DNA from: JBKJVQ01 sp046717125 | Lineage (GTDB): Bacteria > Pseudomonadota > Alphaproteobacteria > Rhizobiales > Methyloligellaceae | Reading direction: 5' to 3' | Length of the DNA: 7,484 nt | Assembly: GCA_046717125.1 (NCBI GenBank) | Contig: JBKJVQ010000241.1 | Location: 1-7,484, forward strand | Part shown: piece after piece, positions 5,355 through 7,484 of the stretch | Layout of the letters: every line of letters starts with the position of its first letter | How positions within the stretch are numbered: position 1 is the first letter of the stretch | Translations under genes and position numbers: made by a program | The notes under the pieces: generated by a model | What the model was told of the DNA's origin: nothing | Database searches by the model: none | What the model saw: the letters and a program-made list of their open reading frames with translations, nothing else

Positions 5355-6989
5355 ATGACCAATACCGAACGCAAGCCAGTTCACCCCGCGACGCAGGTCG
5401 AGCAGGGCGACGTCGTGATCGTCGGCGCAGGTCTCGCCGGCCTGTTCACGGCGCTCAAGCTCGCGCCGATGCCTGTCACCGTCGTATCCGCGGGCCCGCT
5501 CGGCGACGGCGCATCCAGCGTCTGGGCGCAGGGCGGCATTGCCGCGGCGATCGGCGAAGGCGACACGCCTGAGGATCACGCCGCCGATACGATCGAGGCG
5601 GGCTCCGGCCTGTGCGACGAGGCTGTCGTGCGACTGTTGACACGCGAGGCGCGCGGCCGGATCGAAGATCTGCTGCGCTACGGCGTTCCGTTCGACCGTG
5701 ACATCGAAGGCAAGCTCATGCTGTCGCGCGAGGCGGCGCATGCGGCGCGGCGCATCGCACGCGTCAAAGGCGACACGGCCGGCCGCGCGATCATGGCGGC
5801 TCTCGTGCATGCCGTTCGCGCGACGCCATCGATCCGGGTGCTGGAGGGCTGGTCGGCGCGCGAGATCGCGATGGGTGACGGCCGCGCCACTGGCGTACGC
5901 ATCTGGCCGGCCGATGACGACGATGCGCGCCCCGGACATCTCGTCCGTGCACGTGCGGTGGTGCTCGCGACCGGCGGAGCGGGCCAGCTCTTCGCCGTGA
6001 CCACCAATCCGCCGCAGGCCAGGGGCGAAGGCCTCGCCATGGCCGCGCGCGCGGGCGCGGTCCTGTCCGACGTCGAGTTCGTGCAGTTTCACCCGACCGC
6101 AATCGCCATCGGATGCGATCCTGCGCCGCTCGCGACCGAGGCTTTGCGCGGGGAAGGCGCGATTCTCGTCAATGGGTTAGGCGTGCGCTTTCTTGCCGAA
6201 CGTCACCCCTTGGCGGAGCTCGCGCCACGCGATGTCGTCGCGGAAGCGGTGTATCGCGAGGTCATGGCGGGACGGGGCGCATATCTCGACTGCCGTGCCG
6301 CGATCGGCGCGCGTGTGCCGGAAGTTTTTCCGACCGTCTATGCCGCTTGCATGTCCGCAGGCATCGATCCGACGACGGACCTTATCCCGGTCGCTCCGGC
6401 TGCGCATTACCACATGGGCGGCATTCTGACCGACGCCAACGGGCGGACAACGATCGACAGGCTATGGGCTTGCGGCGAAGTGGCGTCGACAGGCGCGCAT
6501 GGGGCTAACCGGCTGGCGTCCAATTCGCTTCTGGAAGCTGTAGTGTTCGGTGCGCGGATCGCCGACGATATTGCTGGCCAAATGCCGTCCCGGGATGCGC
6601 GCCGTTCGCGCATCCCGGCCATCGCAATGGGGTCACGTGCCGGCGGCGAGTCCGACCGCGCCAGGCTGCGCAAGGTCATGGCGACCGAACTGGGCATCAT
6701 CCGCGAGCGGGAGGGGGTCGTGCGTGCGCTGTCCACCATTCTCGAACTGGAGCGCGGCGCGGGTCACAATCTCGAATTTTCCAACATGCTGACCAGCGCC
6801 AAGCTGATCGCGGCTGCCGCGCTTCAGCGCGAGGAGAGCCGCGGCGCGCATCGCCGTTCAGATTTTCCTCGCGCCCTTAAGAGCTTCCACCATCGCACGC
6901 GCATCACGCTCGCCGAGGCCGACGCCATCGCGCGCGACGTTTCGGCCTCGGGCAGCGGCCAAGTCGTGCACGTCGCTTTCGGCACATGA
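5355..6989 (+). CDS. nadB: L-aspartate oxidase
   Basis: A 544-residue flavoprotein of the succinate dehydrogenase/fumarate reductase family; it oxidises L-aspartate to iminoaspartate with FAD, passing electrons to oxygen or fumarate. The N-terminal dinucleotide fold is VVIVGAGLAGLFTALKL, with GAGLAG at residues 24-29. SSVWAQGGIAAA, LATGGAGQLF and NRLASNSLLEA are FAD-binding family signatures. Active-site positions known from E. coli NadB are present: His246 (VQFHPTA), Arg292 (APRDVVAEA), the histidines of AHYHMGG near 351-353, and Arg386 (HGANR). The C-terminal helical domain contains ELERGAGHNLEFSNMLTSAKLI. ATG 5355 is preferred, though GTG 5349 in the same frame would add two residues; neither has a strong ribosome binding site, so translation may be modest. 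The stop overlaps the nadC start (ATGA). Confidence 0.97.
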   Translation: MTNTERKPVHPATQVEQGDVVIVGAGLAGLFTALKLAPMPVTVVSAGPLGDGASSVWAQGGIAAAIGEGDTPEDHAADTIEAGSGLCDEAVVRLLTREARGRIEDLLRYGVPFDRDIEGKLMLSREAAHAARRIARVKGDTAGRAIMAALVHAVRATPSIRVLEGWSAREIAMGDGRATGVRIWPADDDDARPGHLVRARAVVLATGGAGQLFAVTTNPPQARGEGLAMAARAGAVLSDVEFVQFHPTAIAIGCDPAPLATEALRGEGAILVNGLGVRFLAERHPLAELAPRDVVAEAVYREVMAGRGAYLDCRAAIGARVPEVFPTVYAACMSAGIDPTTDLIPVAPAAHYHMGGILTDANGRTTIDRLWACGEVASTGAHGANRLASNSLLEAVVFGARIADDIAGQMPSRDARRSRIPAIAMGSRAGGESDRARLRKVMATELGIIREREGVVRALSTILELERGAGHNLEFSNMLTSAKLIAAAALQREESRGAHRRSDFPRALKSFHHRTRITLAEADAIARDVSASGSGQVVHVAFGT

Positions 6990-7484
6990 AGCAAACCGCC
7001 TTTGACGATCATCTACCGCCGCATCTCGTGCGTGATGCGGTACGCGCCGCGCTTGCGGAGGATCTCGGTCTCGCAGGCGACATCACGACCGACGCGATCA
7101 TCGATGCGGATGCGCGGGGCGCCGCCAACATCGTAGCGCGGGAAGCGGGTGTCGTTGCGGGGCTGAATTTGGCCCGTGAGGCGTTCGCACAGCTCGATCC
7201 CGAAGTGAATTTTGCGGTTCTCATTTCAGACGGCAGCCGCGTTGGCTCAGGCGAAGTCATCGCGCGCATCGACGGCTGTTCTCGCGCGCTGCTGTCGGCG
7301 GAGCGAGTCGCGCTCAATTTCCTCGGCCATCTGTCGGGCATCGTGACGATGACACGCGCGTTCGCCGATGCGATCGGGGATCTGCCGGCGCGCGTCTGCT
7401 GCACGCGCAAGACGACACCCGGCCTGCGCGTCTTCGAGAAATATGCCGTCAGGGCAGGGGGCGGCGCAAACCACCGCTTCGGCC
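6986..7484 (+). CDS. nadC: Nicotinate-nucleotide pyrophosphorylase (quinolinate phosphoribosyltransferase), N-terminal part
   Basis: The first 166 residues of an enzyme normally about 280 long; it runs off the right edge. It converts quinolinate and PRPP to nicotinate mononucleotide, CO2 and pyrophosphate. Diagnostic segments are AEDLGLAGDITTDAI (residues 24-38), LLSAERVALNFLGHLSGI (102-119), CTRKTTPGLR (139-148) and EKYAVRAGGGANHRFG (151-166); the last two supply Arg, Lys and His residues of the phosphate and quinolinate pockets. The ATG overlaps the nadB stop in an ATGA junction with no clear ribosome binding site, so translation is probably coupled to nadB. This completes the nadABC order and supports a single transcript controlled upstream of nadA. 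Confidence 0.97.
   Translation, partial: MKQTAFDDHLPPHLVRDAVRAALAEDLGLAGDITTDAIIDADARGAANIVAREAGVVAGLNLAREAFAQLDPEVNFAVLISDGSRVGSGEVIARIDGCSRALLSAERVALNFLGHLSGIVTMTRAFADAIGDLPARVCCTRKTTPGLRVFEKYAVRAGGGANHRFG

Noticed and set aside
5232..6092. Open frame of 286 codons on the minus strand across the start of nadB
   Set aside because: Antisense shadow of nadB. Its C-terminal PGLTGGPIPEVGGPVEPGH is a translation of the REP-like repeat, a common source of false proteins in alphaproteobacteria.

Overview
The window is ordinary, gene-dense chromosomal DNA from an alphaproteobacterium, most likely of the order Rhizobiales (Hyphomicrobiales). The evidence is high-GC coding sequence, protein-level resemblance of every gene to alphaproteobacterial families, a NadQ-type NAD regulator next to nadABC, and two intergenic palindromic repeats of kinds I recognise from Rhizobiales and related genomes. 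The genus cannot be fixed from the sequence alone. No CRISPR array, RNA gene, prophage or insertion sequence is visible.

Layout. Positions 1-248 (minus strand) hold the N-terminal part of a dihydroorotase-like amidohydrolase that runs off the left edge. A 52-bp divergent intergenic region separates it from a rightward set of five tightly packed genes. These are a YgfZ-family folate-binding protein (301-1140), 3-methyladenine DNA glycosylase I tag (1137-1733), a YfbR-like HD-domain nucleotidase (1726-2325), a small tyrosine/dual-specificity phosphatase (2357-2878) and the NAD regulator nadQ (2882-3880). Junctions are overlaps of 4 and 8 bp or gaps of 31 and 3 bp, so one transcript is likely. 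A 278-bp gap (3881-4158) follows. It carries a Rhizobiales-type palindromic repeat, a candidate promoter and a perfect 7-5-7 inverted repeat proposed as the NadQ operator. Then come nadA (4159-5235), a REP-like double hairpin (about 5246-5321), nadB (5355-6989) and nadC (6986 to the right edge, truncated).

How the genes work together. NadB oxidises L-aspartate to iminoaspartate, NadA condenses this with dihydroxyacetone phosphate to quinolinate, and NadC converts quinolinate to nicotinate mononucleotide: the de novo NAD pathway in one operon. NadQ has a Nudix-like domain with a degraded catalytic box followed by a winged helix, as expected for a ligand-sensing repressor of that operon. The genes upstream of nadQ concern Fe-S cluster upkeep (YgfZ), alkylation repair (Tag) and deoxynucleotide handling (HD protein). 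Their functional tie to NAD synthesis is unproven.

No clearly undescribed system was found. The points most worth following up are the NadQ operator/promoter arrangement, the degenerate Nudix box, the altered metal-ligand motif of the dihydroorotase-like protein, and the paired repeats flanking nadA.
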